64,000 nucleotides of DNA from Haliea sp040221975 (GCA_040221975.1 JAVJWR010000010.1:74050-138049); one strand, 5' to 3'; shown: positions 1-8,740, counted from the first letter of the stretch. Notes: generated from the sequence alone by a model not told the origin. Made by a program: numbers and translations.

Positions 1-21
1 TCTGTAGATGATGGTGTTCAT
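1..21 (-). CDS. start of a gene downstream of bufC (partial)
   Basis: An ATG lies just downstream of the bufC stop codon, preceded by an AAGGAG ribosome site six bases away. Only seven codons (MNTIIYR) fall inside the window. Bufferin operons often continue with a DoxX-type membrane gene (BufD), which would fit, but seven residues cannot identify it. Confidence 0.4.
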
Positions 22-31
22 GTCGTGCTCC

Positions 32-808
32 TTATGTCGTAGAAAATGGGAGGCGCAGCCCGATAACAAGCTGCTCCTCGATGGATGTATTCAGCCACTG
101 CTCCAGTGGCAACTGCTCTGGCGTGGACTGTCCGATAACGTCGCTGACCTTCAGGCCCGGTCGGCAAGCCAACTGCAACCAGCCCTGCTCACCCGGCACG
201 GCCTCGCGCACCTTCGTGGATAACCCCTGTCGCCACACCAGGGCGGCCTGGCCCTGCCCATGCTGCAACAAGCGAATGGCTGCGCCGAGGTTTGGCTTGA
301 CCGGGTCTTCGCGGTGTGCATCGTAGATTTCCACAATCGGGTAGATCGAATTGAGAACATGCAGTCCGGTCGCAAACTGAAACGAATAGTCATGGCTCTC
401 GAGCCCCTGCAACGCAGAGAAGGAGCCCGGGTCTGGACGCGGGTCCTCCGCGCGCTCCGCGAGATGAATGCACCAGTCCAGGCGGGCGCAATCCGCAAGG
501 TATGGATGAGCGTCAGACATGGTCTGGTTTTCCAGCCAGTCGGCAAAGCCGTCGCCCCACAGACCCCAGTCGAAGACCTGACGGCCCCGGGCCAGCAGAT
601 AGTCGCGAGCGAATGCTGCGAGGCGGTCCGCTCCTATCAGGCAAGCCAGTGTGGGGAATGTGATGGAGATGGACCGGGCAGCTGCCGCTGCCAGGTTGCG
701 CCTGTAGATTGCAAGGCCGGCAGCATCGAGCCCGGCAGGTGTGCGGGTTGCGAACAAGGCGCCAATAAGCGCGTCCTGGTCCAGCCGGGATTGGCAGCCG
801 TTATCCAT
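32..808 (-). CDS. bufC: BufC/HvfC-type DUF2063 protein, partner of the MNIO enzyme
   Basis: A protein of about 258 residues whose N-terminal half matches the DUF2063 (putative DNA-binding fold) family, including the AGLAIYRRNL and SISITFPTLACLIG segments. Family members (HvfC/BufC) act as the recognition partner of the MNIO enzyme, binding the bufferin precursor so its cysteines can be modified. It overlaps the end of bufB by a few bases, so the two are translationally coupled. ATG at 808 is preferred over GTG at 817, since the family begins close to this point. The role is inferred from family and operon position; copper is the usual metal in related systems but is not shown by the sequence. 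Confidence 0.85.
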   Translation of the reverse strand: MDNGCQSRLDQDALIGALFATRTPAGLDAAGLAIYRRNLAAAAARSISITFPTLACLIGADRLAAFARDYLLARGRQVFDWGLWGDGFADWLENQTMSDAHPYLADCARLDWCIHLAERAEDPRPDPGSFSALQGLESHDYSFQFATGLHVLNSIYPIVEIYDAHREDPVKPNLGAAIRLLQHGQGQAALVWRQGLSTKVREAVPGEQGWLQLACRPGLKVSDVIGQSTPEQLPLEQWLNTSIEEQLVIGLRLPFSTT

Positions 809-1670
809 GGTGATCACCGTATTGCCTGGCCTTGCGCGCCTCTTGCAACAGGTAGACCCAGTCGGGAATGTTGTTATCCCATTCGACCAGTGTATGAATC
901 GGTCCCATTCGGTTTACCGTGTGACGATACGCCTCCCAGACGGGAGCTGACACCGCGCCACCATGATCATCAATAAGCGGTTGTCCCGGGGACGCCGGGG
1001 TGTTTCCCGCCAGGTGCAGTTGTTGTACCTTCGCGGCATCGATGCCATCGATAATCTCTTTTGTTTCAGCCAGCGGATTCAATACGCCGCTGTTGACGGC
1101 GTTTACATAGATGTTGTTGATGTCGACGAGAAGCCCGCAGCCCGTGCGTTCACTCACGGTCTGAAGAAATTCGAACTCCGTCATGGTGCTGCCCGGCAAG
1201 GTGATATAAGCGGCCAGGTTTTCTATCAGAAGCCTGCGTCCCAGAGTCTGCTGGACACGATCGACATTCGATGAAAACTGCGCCACAACCTGTTGGTTAT
1301 AGGCAAGAGGGAGCAGATCACCTGCATGCATTAATTGTCCGCTGCCAGGTGACCAGCTGAATGCGGCGTGGTCGGAAACAAACACCGGATCGATGCGATC
1401 CACCAGCCGTTTGAGTTTTTGAATCTCAGCATCCGGCACGTTCGCCATTGTACCGAGACCGAGACTAGTCGCATGGACACTTACCTCAAGCTGCGCGCGC
1501 ACTTCCTGTAGCAGCGCCAGCGCCATACCGCCTTCCATATAGAAGTTCTCTGCATGAACTTCAACAAAGTCAATTGCTTCGCTGCAGTTCAGTACATCGC
1601 GGTAGTGCGGGTGGCGCAGGCCGACTCCGAAGAGCGTATTGCGTCCTGCGCTTTCAGTTTTGTTATCCAT
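801..1670 (-). CDS. bufB: BufB/HvfB-type DUF692 MNIO enzyme (multinuclear non-haem iron oxidase)
   Basis: A 289-residue TIM-barrel protein of the DUF692 (MNIO) family. Likely metal ligands are visible in order: VHAENF near residue 40, SDHAAF near 110, LIENLAAY near 150, LVDINNIYVN near 185, LHLAG near 220, DDHG near 235 and LVEWDNN near 265. MNIOs use two or three iron ions and oxygen to convert precursor cysteines into thiooxazole or oxazolone/thioamide groups. It follows the precursor gene by 27 bases and overlaps bufC. The family is certain; the exact product formed is inferred from the BufA1-type substrate next door. Confidence 0.93.
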   Translation of the reverse strand: MDNKTESAGRNTLFGVGLRHPHYRDVLNCSEAIDFVEVHAENFYMEGGMALALLQEVRAQLEVSVHATSLGLGTMANVPDAEIQKLKRLVDRIDPVFVSDHAAFSWSPGSGQLMHAGDLLPLAYNQQVVAQFSSNVDRVQQTLGRRLLIENLAAYITLPGSTMTEFEFLQTVSERTGCGLLVDINNIYVNAVNSGVLNPLAETKEIIDGIDAAKVQQLHLAGNTPASPGQPLIDDHGGAVSAPVWEAYRHTVNRMGPIHTLVEWDNNIPDWVYLLQEARKARQYGDHHG

Positions 1671-1697
1671 GCAACCGGCCCCGGTTCGACGAGCCAG

Positions 1698-1994
1698 TCA
1701 GCTCTCGCTTTCCTGTGCCTTCAATAGCGCCCGGGCCTTCTCTTTCGAGTATCCTCCGAGCGCCTCACAGGTGCCGGCGTCCACCACTTTGTATTCGCCG
1801 ATATCGAAATCGACGGTGGACTGGGCTGCACAGGAGTGAGTGCCTGCCAGGTTTGAACAGTCGTTTTGCCCGGCCTTGGAGATGCCATAGCATTTTTCCT
1901 TGCCGGCGGCGAACGACGGCTGGGCTATCGACATCGATAGCGTACCAGCTATCACCGCCGCCAGGGCCGCTGTAGTCAACGCTTTGTTTTTCAT
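1698..1994 (-). CDS. bufA1: BufA1-type (DUF2282) bufferin metallophore precursor
   Basis: A 98-residue precursor with a cleavable signal peptide (residues 1-28, ending PSFAA) and a short mature region holding four cysteines in the DUF2282 pattern: EKCYG, QNDCSNL, THSCAAQ and GTCEALGG. In known bufferins the central cysteines become thiooxazoles that bind copper in the periplasm. The start at 1994 has a GAGG ribosome site and places the signal peptide at the N-terminus; an in-frame upstream codon would spoil it. It sits between the YHS gene and bufB, the expected order. Confidence 0.92.
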   Translation of the reverse strand: MKNKALTTAALAAVIAGTLSMSIAQPSFAAGKEKCYGISKAGQNDCSNLAGTHSCAAQSTVDFDIGEYKVVDAGTCEALGGYSKEKARALLKAQESES

Positions 1995-2044
1995 GGTAGA
2001 ACTCCTCAATAAATGATGTATGTGCGGGAAGGGCAAGCACGTGA

Positions 2045-2497
2045 TCAAAGAAGTTTCGCCGGATCGGTGTCCTCGATCTTCTTCCAGTTACCGTCAGCTG
2101 TCTCGATCATGCCATCGGTATCAGCCAGCCACAGGTCTTGTATGCTGGTATCCAGGTTCAGATACAGCTTGCCATCGACGATACGCCAGACCTCAGGATC
2201 CGCAGCAAACTTCTTGCCTTTGGCAACGCCAAATGCGCAGTAGCCGTTATAGGCGGGCACATATTTCTCCGGGTCTTTTGCAAACGTGTTCTTGTTCTCC
2301 AGGGTGGCGAACAGATAGGTCGCGCCATTGTGCGAGACGACAAAGTGACCAGAACCGCGTACCGGCCGCTTGTTCGTGTGATAGGAGACAACGTCGTAGC
2401 CCCATACCGCAGGCGTACTCTGGCTGAAGTCAGCGGCAAACGCGTTGATGGTAAACAGCACCCCGGCGAGGGTTGCGATAATCGATTTGAATTTCAT
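2045..2497 (-). CDS. secreted YHS-domain protein
   Basis: A 150-residue protein with a signal peptide (MKFKSIIATLAGVLFTINAFAA) followed by a YHS-type domain: GYDVVSYHTNKRPVRGS, LFATLENKNTFAKDPEKYVP and YNGYCAFGVAKG. YHS domains are small modules often found with copper or other heavy-metal proteins; the single cysteine lies in the NGYCAFG segment. It is the first gene of the bufferin operon, about 50 bases upstream of bufA1, suggesting a periplasmic metal-handling role. That role is inferred from context. Confidence 0.85.
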   Translation of the reverse strand: MKFKSIIATLAGVLFTINAFAADFSQSTPAVWGYDVVSYHTNKRPVRGSGHFVVSHNGATYLFATLENKNTFAKDPEKYVPAYNGYCAFGVAKGKKFAADPEVWRIVDGKLYLNLDTSIQDLWLADTDGMIETADGNWKKIEDTDPAKLL

Positions 2498-2835
2498 AGT
2501 TTGGTTCCTCTCATTTGGTAATGTAACAAGACATCTGATAAGTGAGGATGAGTATCATCCAGGTTCGGGCTGCTCAGAAATACTCCTGTCAGCACCCTGG
2601 AAGTAATCTACCGCGCCTGCCCTGCCGGGTAATTGGTGCAACTGTCAATTGATTATTGCCCGAAATGAAATGGTGCGGCCCGACGTAATGCTGCTACGGG
2701 GCCTTCCTCGTTAACGTCAGTTCGCAGTGCCAGATCCTGGCCCCACTACTTCGTTGACAGGCAGGTATGAATTTACGCCGACGGGTATCGCGCTGCGCTG
2801 ATCGGCGATGACGGCTAGGTATCAGCGGTGGAAAA
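2498..2835. other. gene-free stretch upstream of the bufferin operon
   Basis: No supported gene. It should contain the promoter of the minus-strand YHS/buf operon and the 3' flank of the broken LysR gene. A TGTAACA heptamer at 2522 points the wrong way and lacks the -10 half seen at the ECF-like sites further right. No clear operator was found. Confidence 0.6.
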
Positions 2836-3616
2836 TCATTGCTGTGAAGTCTCGCCCCGTAACCGTTCGGCCAACAGGTCAATAAAAGTTCGCACGCGGG
2901 CAGAAGCAAAGCGACCTTCACGATGCACGATGTGTACGGGCAAGGGGGGGTGGTTCGAATTCTTGCAATCGCAGTTGAGAGCGACCGCATTGCAACTCCG
3001 ATACCGCCTGGTAAGAGACCAGGCGGGTAATGCCAAAGCCTTCGACTGCGGCGGCCAGGGCCGCGTCATTGGTGGTGACCTTGAGTCGGGGTTGTAGCCG
3101 CAGGGGATACTCTCCCAGACCAGGATGGAAGCGCCAGGCGGCGTCAAAGTTGCCGGCGCTGGAGGCCACAATGGTATGCTCGTGTAGATCCCGGGGGTCG
3201 GAGGGAGCTCCGTGGGCTGCGATGCAGGCCGGTGAGGCGACTACCACCATGTGCACTTCGCCCACCCTCAGCGCGCGAATACTGGAGTCTGGTAATTCGC
3301 CGATGCGCACGCCCACATCCAGGCCTTCTTCCAGCAAGTTGATTACCCGGTCCAGAAATACCGCATCCAACTCGGTACCCGGGTAGCGCTGCAGGTAGTC
3401 GACGATGCCGGGCATGACGAATGTCCTCCCGAACATTACCGGTGCAGTCACTGAGAGATGGCCGCGTGGGTCGGCGTTAATGCCCAGGGCCGCCTCATCT
3501 GCGGCCTCCAGGCGAGCCAGGATCTGGCGGGCATCATCCAGGTAGCACAGGCCGGCCTCGGTGGCGCGCACATAGCGGGTGGTGCGGTTGAGCAGTTTAA
3601 CTCCGAGGTGCTCCTC
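2836..3616 (-). pseudogene. LysR-type regulator, 3' part (effector domain), cut by an IS and frameshifted
   Basis: The translation contains the end of the LysR helix-turn-helix linker (EEHLGVKLLNRTTRYV) and an effector-binding domain beginning ATEAGLCYLDDARQI. The reading frame is lost twice: at the insertion junction near 3617, and at a seven-G run (2944-2950), after which the normal C-terminus (VHIVHREGRF...LLAERLRG) continues in another frame to a stop at 2836. The missing N-terminal helix-turn-helix lies beyond the IS at 5375-5484. The original gene was probably divergent from the flavoprotein genes at 5625 and may have regulated them. It is almost certainly non-functional now. Confidence 0.88.
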
Positions 3617-5374
3617 AGCCCGGAAATCTCTCCGATAGAATTGAAATAGGCCTCTGTCTGGTGCATAAAGTAAGAGCCGGCAAGCACTTACACAGCACGA
3701 GAGGAAGAGGCCTATGGTTACAGAGTGTAACTCCCCACAGCTGGAATTTCACGCATTAGGTCGTCGGGAAGTGGTGGGCCGTTTTGACGGTGGCCGCATC
3801 ACCTCGGATGGTGGCGGGCTGTTGCTACGCGAGGTGGATGTTCGCCTGGGCATGCTGCCCCGACTGGCCGCCTGCTTCACCGATTACCGTAACCCCAACA
3901 GTGTCGAGCACAGTGTCCAGGCGCTGGTTGCGCAGCGGGTGTATGGCCTGGCGCTCGGTTACGAGTATCTTAACGATCACGACACGCTGCGCTCGGATAG
4001 CCTGCTGGCGGCACTGGTCGGCAAGCGGGATCTGACGGGGGAGCGCCGGGAGCGTGCCCGTGACCAAGGGTACCCCTTGGCGGGTTCGAGCACCCTCAAC
4101 CGCCTTGAGCTGGGTACGCCCGGCTCGGCGGCCGGGGATCGCTACAAGAAGATCGCGGCTGACCCCGAGGCCCTGGACCGGTTGCTGGTGGATCTGTTCC
4201 TGGAGTCCCATGAACGGCCGCCACGGGAGATCTGGCTCGATCTGGATGCAACCGATGATCCCCTGCACGGCCACCAGGAGGGGCGCTTCTTCCACGGATA
4301 CTATGGGTGTTACTGCTATTTGCCACTGTATATCTTCTGTGGCGAACACTTGCTGTGCGCACGGCTGCGTCCGTCGAATGCCGAGGGTGCCGCGGGTAGC
4401 GTTGAGGAATTGGAGCGGATCGTAGGCCAGATCCGGGCCCGCTGGCCGAAGACGCGGATCGTGATCCGCGGTGACTCCGGTTTCTGCAGAGATGCCATCA
4501 TGAGCTGGTGTGAAGAGAACTGTGTTGGCTACGTGCTGGGACTGGCCCGCAACAAACGGCTTTACAAGGCCTTGGGCCGGGAGCTGGCTGAGGCCCGCGC
4601 CGAGCACGAGATCACCGGCAAGTCGGCCAGACGGTTCCGCGACTTCCGCTATCGCACCCGCAAGTCCTGGTCCTGTGAGCGTCGGGTGGTGGGCAAGGCC
4701 GAGTACCTGCCCTACAAGGAAGAATCCGCGCTTCGTGGTCACCAACCTGCCGAGCAGCCGCGGCGGCGCCAAGCACCTGTATGAGAAGCTGTACTGCGTG
4801 CGTGGCGAAATGGAGAATCGCATCAAGGAGCAGCAACTGGGATTGTTCGCCGACCGCACGAGCACTGCGACGATGCGTGCCAATCAGCTACGGCTGTACT
4901 TCTCCTCCTTCGCCTATGTCCTGATGCATGGTCTGCGGCGGCTCGGCCTGCAGGGCACCCGGCATGCGAAGGCCCAGTGCACGACCATCCGGTTGAAGTG
5001 GCTGAAGATCGGTGCCCGGATCCAGATCACGGTACGCAAAGTCTGGCTCTCGTTCTCCGAGGCGTATCCCTACGCCAGCGACATTGCCGAGATCCTCGCC
5101 AACCTGCGCCGCTGCCCTGCGTGGGTGCCACCGGGATAAACGCCCACCAAACTGGTCTCACCCGTCACCGGCAAGATCTGCTGGGGATCTCGCTCGTCCG
5201 GCTGTCGGACTTGGCATGATCTGAGTGTGTGGAACCACCGAAATCGTCGCCTGCAGGCAGGCGCAATGGCGCGTCCGTCAGCCCCGCACGCTACGATCGC
5301 CGGACCCGCCATTCGAATTGCCGTGAAACAGGCAAAAAAGGGCCCCTCAAAAAAATCGGTGAGCGAGGCGGGCT
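3617..5374 (+). mobile_element. IS1380-family element, about 1.76 kb, inserted in a LysR gene
   Basis: The ends were placed by matching the two LysR halves. The left end reads AGCCCGGAAATCTCTCCGAT; the right end, read inward on the other strand, reads AGCCCGCCTCGCTCACCGAT. These are imperfect inverted repeats sharing AGCCCG, a central CTC and CCGAT. The length (about 1.76 kb) is usual for IS1380 elements. The interior carries one transposase gene, frameshifted, so this copy is probably dead. No exact target duplication survives. Confidence 0.75.
3714..5139 (+). pseudogene. IS1380-family transposase, frameshifted
   Basis: The first frame (3714 to about 4725) encodes the N-terminal two thirds of an IS1380 DDE transposase: GRITSDGGGLLLREVD, the LDLDATDDPLHG catalytic region and RGDSGFCRDAIMSWCE. 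Near 4725 the frame shifts by one base and the protein continues in the +1 frame (KNPRFVVTNLPSSRGGAKH...) to a stop at 5139, including the C-terminal YVLMHGLRR region. Restoring one base would give a product of about 470 residues, normal for the family. As it stands, it would yield a truncated, inactive protein. Confidence 0.9.
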
Positions 5375-5484
5375 AGGCTGGCGACCGCGCGGGTCACTGC
5401 CGGTGGCGATATGCCCAACCTGCGGGCCGCTGCCGCGAACCCTTCCTCTTCGGCGACTGCTACATAGATCTGCAGGCTCTGGAA
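5375..5484 (-). pseudogene. LysR-type regulator, 5' part (helix-turn-helix)
   Basis: The minus strand encodes FQSLQIYVAVAEEEGF, then AAAARRLGISPPAVTRAVAS, a textbook LysR N-terminal winged helix-turn-helix. The frame is blocked just upstream by a TGA in place of the expected Met codon region, and downstream it runs into the IS1380 end. Joined to the fragment ending at 3616 it completes a LysR DNA-binding domain (AVASL + EEHLGVKLLNRTTR). It is the missing half of the same disrupted gene. Confidence 0.85.
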
Positions 5485-5502
5485 TCAATCCGTCTATTAT
5501 TC

Positions 5503-5533
5503 CTATTATTGGAATATAAAATTTCAATAATAG
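5503..5533. promoter_or_regulatory. AT-rich palindrome, possible LysR operator
   Basis: CTATTATTG (5503-5511) and its exact complement CAATAATAG (5525-5533) are separated by 13 bases, in an AT-rich patch within GC-rich DNA. It lies between the LysR 5' end and the divergent flavoprotein gene at 5625, the classic place for a LysR operator/promoter. Function is inferred from symmetry and position only. Confidence 0.5.
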
Positions 5534-5624
5534 ATGATTCTTTACTCAGTGGGAATTTGGCACAGTGTGTCCAGTACGCGGCGCACAGGGCGTGGCAACA
5601 GTAAGCAGCACAGGAGGTATCGCC

Positions 5625-6215
5625 ATGACGCACAAATTTGCAGAAATCGCATTCACGCCAAGCGTCCGCGAAATCCAGGCGTTGCAGGGCAGTCGGGCCG
5701 CCTATGCCGGGATGGATGAGGGCGAGGACTACAACTATCGCCTGGGTGAGCGCGAGGCGAGTTTCATTGCCGAGCGGGACAGCATTTACATGGCCAGCGT
5801 CAGCGAAACCGGCTGGCCCTATGTGCAGCACCGGGGCGGTCCGGTGGGTTTCATGAAGGTTTTAGAGGACCGCCGTATCGGGTTTGCCGACTACTCCGGC
5901 AATCGCCAGTATGTCAGCGTCGGCAATTTCAGCCAGGACAACCGGGTGGCCCTGTTCTTCATGGACTACCCCAATCGCCGTCGGCTGAAGCTGTTGGGCC
6001 GGGTGCGTACAGTTGGCCTGGAGGAGAGCGAGATCCTGACGCGGCTGGAGGACGAGAATTACCCAGCTCAGGTGGAGCGGGGCTTCGTAATTGACGTCGC
6101 GGGCTTCGATTGGAATTGCCCGCAGCACATTACCCCGCGTTACAGCGATACTGAAGTGACAGACATGCTGCAAGCGTTGCTTCAGGAGAACCGGCGGCTC
6201 AGACACGTCTTGTAA
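5625..6215 (+). CDS. pyridoxamine-5'-phosphate-oxidase-like FMN-binding split-barrel protein
   Basis: A 196-residue protein with the split-barrel flavin fold: YMASVSETGWPYVQHRGGPV near residue 50, the IGFADYSGNRQYVSVGNF strand pair near 85 and NRVALFFMDYPNRRRLKLLG near 110. Members bind FMN or related cofactors and reduce small molecules; the substrate is unknown. The start at 5625 follows an AGGAGG ribosome site; the frame stays open upstream but without homology. Sixty bases downstream is a flavin reductase gene, so the two probably form an electron-transfer pair. The divergent LysR that may have controlled it is destroyed. Confidence 0.88.
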   Translation: MTHKFAEIAFTPSVREIQALQGSRAAYAGMDEGEDYNYRLGEREASFIAERDSIYMASVSETGWPYVQHRGGPVGFMKVLEDRRIGFADYSGNRQYVSVGNFSQDNRVALFFMDYPNRRRLKLLGRVRTVGLEESEILTRLEDENYPAQVERGFVIDVAGFDWNCPQHITPRYSDTEVTDMLQALLQENRRLRHVL

Positions 6216-6275
6216 GAGCGGGCCGGGACGCAGGCAGATCCCCAATCTACAGTCGGAATACCCGGCGAAGAGGAG

Positions 6276-6956
6276 GTGCTCGGCAAAGGTCCCCTGGAAC
6301 TGATGGTCAGCGCTGTGCGCCAGTTGGCGCCGCGAGTGCGGGCGTTCGAACTGCGCAACCTGCAAGGCGGTGAATTGCCGGCAGTGGAGCCCGGCTCGCA
6401 CCTGCGCATTCCGGTGAGGCTACCGGGAGGCAAACTGGTCGAACGGCATTACTCCATTGCTTCCAACCCGGCGCGCCGGGATATCTATGAGATCGCTGTA
6501 CTGCGGAAAAAGCAGGGCAGCGGTGGTTCGCGCGCGGTACATGAGAGCTACGGGATCGGAACACGGCTTCGCGTGAATCCGCCCGCCAATCATTTTTCTC
6601 TGCACGATGACGAGCGCCCGGCGCTGCTGATTGCCGGCGGTATCGGCATTACGCCGATCAAGGCTATGGCCCGGGCTCTGGCCAATCGCGGTGCGGAGTT
6701 CCGCCTGCATTACGCGGGCCGCAGTCGTGCCGAGATAGCCTTTCGCGATCGCCTGGAACGTCAACTGGGTGATCGCCTGCAGGTCCACAGCTCAGCCGAG
6801 GGCGAGCGGCTCGACATTCACGCCACCCTCGCCATGGCGCCGCGCAACGCCCTGATCTATGCCTGTGGCCCGCAGCGGCTGATCGGCGCCGTGCAACAAG
6901 CGGCGCGAGAACTCGGCATCGCGCGTAATCGAATTCGGCTGGAATTTTTCAGCTGA
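6276..6956 (+). CDS. ferredoxin-reductase-type FAD/NAD(P)H oxidoreductase
   Basis: A protein of about 226 residues with an FAD-binding FR-type domain (RHYSIASNPARRD, the RxYS flavin motif, near residue 60) and an NAD(P)-binding domain (LLIAGGIGITPIKAMARAL near 115; YACGPQRLIGAV near 195). It resembles the reductase part of VanB-like dioxygenase reductases but stops before the usual C-terminal 2Fe-2S domain. GTG at 6276 is the first start after the previous gene's in-frame stop; ATG at 6303 is an alternative that suits the family better. It probably supplies reducing power to the preceding flavoprotein; that link is inferred from position. Confidence 0.87.
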   Translation: MLGKGPLELMVSAVRQLAPRVRAFELRNLQGGELPAVEPGSHLRIPVRLPGGKLVERHYSIASNPARRDIYEIAVLRKKQGSGGSRAVHESYGIGTRLRVNPPANHFSLHDDERPALLIAGGIGITPIKAMARALANRGAEFRLHYAGRSRAEIAFRDRLERQLGDRLQVHSSAEGERLDIHATLAMAPRNALIYACGPQRLIGAVQQAARELGIARNRIRLEFFS

Positions 6957-7393
6957 TGGCACAAGCCAACTCCAACATCAACATCAAAAGCGATAGACCC
7001 ATGTCAAACATTAAGCTCTATCGCCACGCTCTGTCGGGGCACACACACCGCTGGTGAATGTGTTCGGAGCGGCGCTGGACCACGCCCAGGCGTAGGACAT
7101 TTCCTATGGCCTGCTGTCGGAAAGCAGCGTCGGCACAACACTGTCAAAATTGTGGTCAGCGAGAGGGGGCGTGAATGATTTAGTAGAATGACGATTCAGC
7201 GCTTCCCCAGAATTCGAATTTGATATTCATGGGACCACCATGGGACCATCCTCACGTCTCTTGATGCCCTCTAATGCCGGGCTCATTTTTAACGCTCTGA
7301 TTTTCAAGGCATTAGGAGGCGTGGCGAGGCGGCAAAATGCATGGCTCAGGGTTTGTCGCCCTGGGACCGGACTCCCAAGGGGAAACCGGGCTG
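6957..7393. other. gene-poor stretch with gene remnants
   Basis: No intact gene. It holds the glutathione-S-transferase remnant at 7001, a following frame that reads like further decayed coding sequence (NVFGAALDHAQA), and two copies of CATGGGACCA a dozen bases apart near 7229-7252. It looks like a rearrangement scar. Confidence 0.5.
7001..7057 (+). pseudogene. 5' remnant of a glutathione S-transferase-like gene
   Basis: An ATG opens MSNIKLYRHALSGHTHRW and then stops at TGA. The LYRHALSGHxHR stretch is typical of the first strand and helix of bacterial glutathione S-transferases. The rest of the roughly 200-residue protein is absent, so only the first 17 or so codons survive. The match is short, hence moderate confidence. 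Confidence 0.5.
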
Positions 7394-7990
7394 CTACGGT
7401 TTTTCCGCCGCGAAGTGCCCCATCTTGGCGCCCTTGGTCAGCAGGTACTTCTCATTGTGCGGGTTGCTGTGGCAATGCAGCGGCACCCGCTCAACCACCT
7501 CCACGCCGTTCTCTTCCATGGCTGAGACCTTGCGGGGATTGTTGGTCATCAGCCGCACCCGGGTGATGTTCAGGTGCCGCAGCATGGGGCCGAGGATGCT
7601 GTAATCGCGCATGTCGGCGCCAAAGCCCAGTTGTTCATTGGCTTCCACCGTATCGGCGCCGGCGTCCTGCAGTTTGTAGGCCTTGATCTTGTTGAGCAGG
7701 CCGATGCCGCGGCCTTCCTGGCGCAGGTAGAAGATGGCGCCACGACCTTCCGCGGAGACGGCCTTCAACGCCGCTTCCAGCTGGTTGCCGCAGTCGCAGC
7801 GCAGGCTGAACAGGGCGTCACCGGTCAGGCACTCGGAGTGGATGCGCGCCAGTACCGGCCCGCCGCTGCCCACATCGCCCATGGTCAACACCACATGTTC
7901 CTTGTTGGCGTCCGGATCCTCGAAGCCATGGATATCGAATACCCCCCAGGCGGTGGGCAGGCGCGAGGATTCAACGTAACGTACTGACAC
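7394..7990 (-). CDS. ribA: GTP cyclohydrolase II
   Basis: It opens the imidazole ring of GTP in the first step of riboflavin synthesis. The zinc site is intact (HSECLTGDALFSLRCDCG, three cysteines), as are the catalytic stretch YLRQEGRGIGLLNKIKAY and the C-terminal LMTNNPRKVSAM segment. GTG at 7990 gives MSVRYVESSRLPTAWG, matching known RibA starts, and a length of 198 residues; a second GTG at 8029 would add 13 residues with no family match. Neither has a strong ribosome site. It stands apart from the main rib cluster and supplies the cyclohydrolase activity that the degenerate RibBA C-domain at 12313 appears to lack. Confidence 0.95.
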   Translation of the reverse strand: MSVRYVESSRLPTAWGVFDIHGFEDPDANKEHVVLTMGDVGSGGPVLARIHSECLTGDALFSLRCDCGNQLEAALKAVSAEGRGAIFYLRQEGRGIGLLNKIKAYKLQDAGADTVEANEQLGFGADMRDYSILGPMLRHLNITRVRLMTNNPRKVSAMEENGVEVVERVPLHCHSNPHNEKYLLTKGAKMGHFAAEKP

Positions 7991-8056
7991 AGGAGCTGTC
8001 CGGCTGTAAAAGGGGGCATAGTCTAGCACTTTATGCGCGCCCGTGTGGGCGCCGGG

Positions 8057-8740
8057 TCACCACGCCCGCGACAATGACAGTACACCCTCGCGCTCACGCA
8101 ATTCCACATGCTGCAGGTAGCTCATTCCCAGCAACACTGTGGAGGGATACTCCCCTGCCGTCACCGTCGCGCGCACGTTCTCCACCCGGATTCCGCCGAC
8201 CTCCACGCTGCGCAGGGTCACCATCCAGGCATCGATGGTGGCGCTGGCGGTTTCCAGCTTCGACGGCATGCCGGCCCTGTAATCCACCCCCAGTGCGGAC
8301 GCCTGGCGGGCGCTCATGGCCACCACGTTGGCCCCTGTATCCACCATCACCTGGATGCTGCGGCCATTGATCTGTGCGCTGGTGATGTACTGCATCCGAT
8401 CATTGCGGGGAATGTCGAGCTGGCGCCGCTCGGGCGCCACAAAGTTGGTGGTAATGTTGCGGTTCAGACCCAGCCGTTGGCGCTCGCCGTTGATCTCCAG
8501 CACCGCCGCGGCGGCATCTGCGCTGAGCAGCTTCACACCCTGGAAGCTGTCCCCGGCCTTCAACGTCTTGCGCTGGCCGTTGATCATCAGCACCGCGGTA
8601 TTGGGCAGCAGGGCCTCCACGGTGACGGACGCCGCCTGGGCCTGGGCGGCTGGTGACAACAGCAGGGTGTTGGCCAGCAACAGCAGGAATATTGCACGGA
8701 TCCGGGGTGCAGTCCGAGCTCTGTTGCAGGCATTTGCCAT
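8057..8740 (-). CDS. secreted retropepsin-like aspartic protease (clan AA)
   Basis: A 227-residue protein with an N-terminal hydrophobic signal (AIFLLLLANTLLLSPAAQAQ). The N-terminal half resembles a small beta module (NTAVLMINGQRKTLKAGDSF). The C-terminal half is a single-lobe retropepsin with the catalytic motif VMVDTGANVVAMS near residue 140 and the partner GMSYLQHV near the end, as in TIGR02281 proteins. Such proteins would act as dimers in the periplasm; substrates are unknown. ATG at 8740 is chosen because upstream in-frame sequence has no signal peptide or homology. Confidence 0.85.
   Translation of the reverse strand: MANACNRARTAPRIRAIFLLLLANTLLLSPAAQAQAASVTVEALLPNTAVLMINGQRKTLKAGDSFQGVKLLSADAAAAVLEINGERQRLGLNRNITTNFVAPERRQLDIPRNDRMQYITSAQINGRSIQVMVDTGANVVAMSARQASALGVDYRAGMPSKLETASATIDAWMVTLRSVEVGGIRVENVRATVTAGEYPSTVLLGMSYLQHVELREREGVLSLSRAW

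Noticed and set aside
2522..2528. TGTAACA heptamer upstream of the bufferin operon
   Set aside because: It points away from the operon and 13 bases later there is GTGAGG, not CGNATC.
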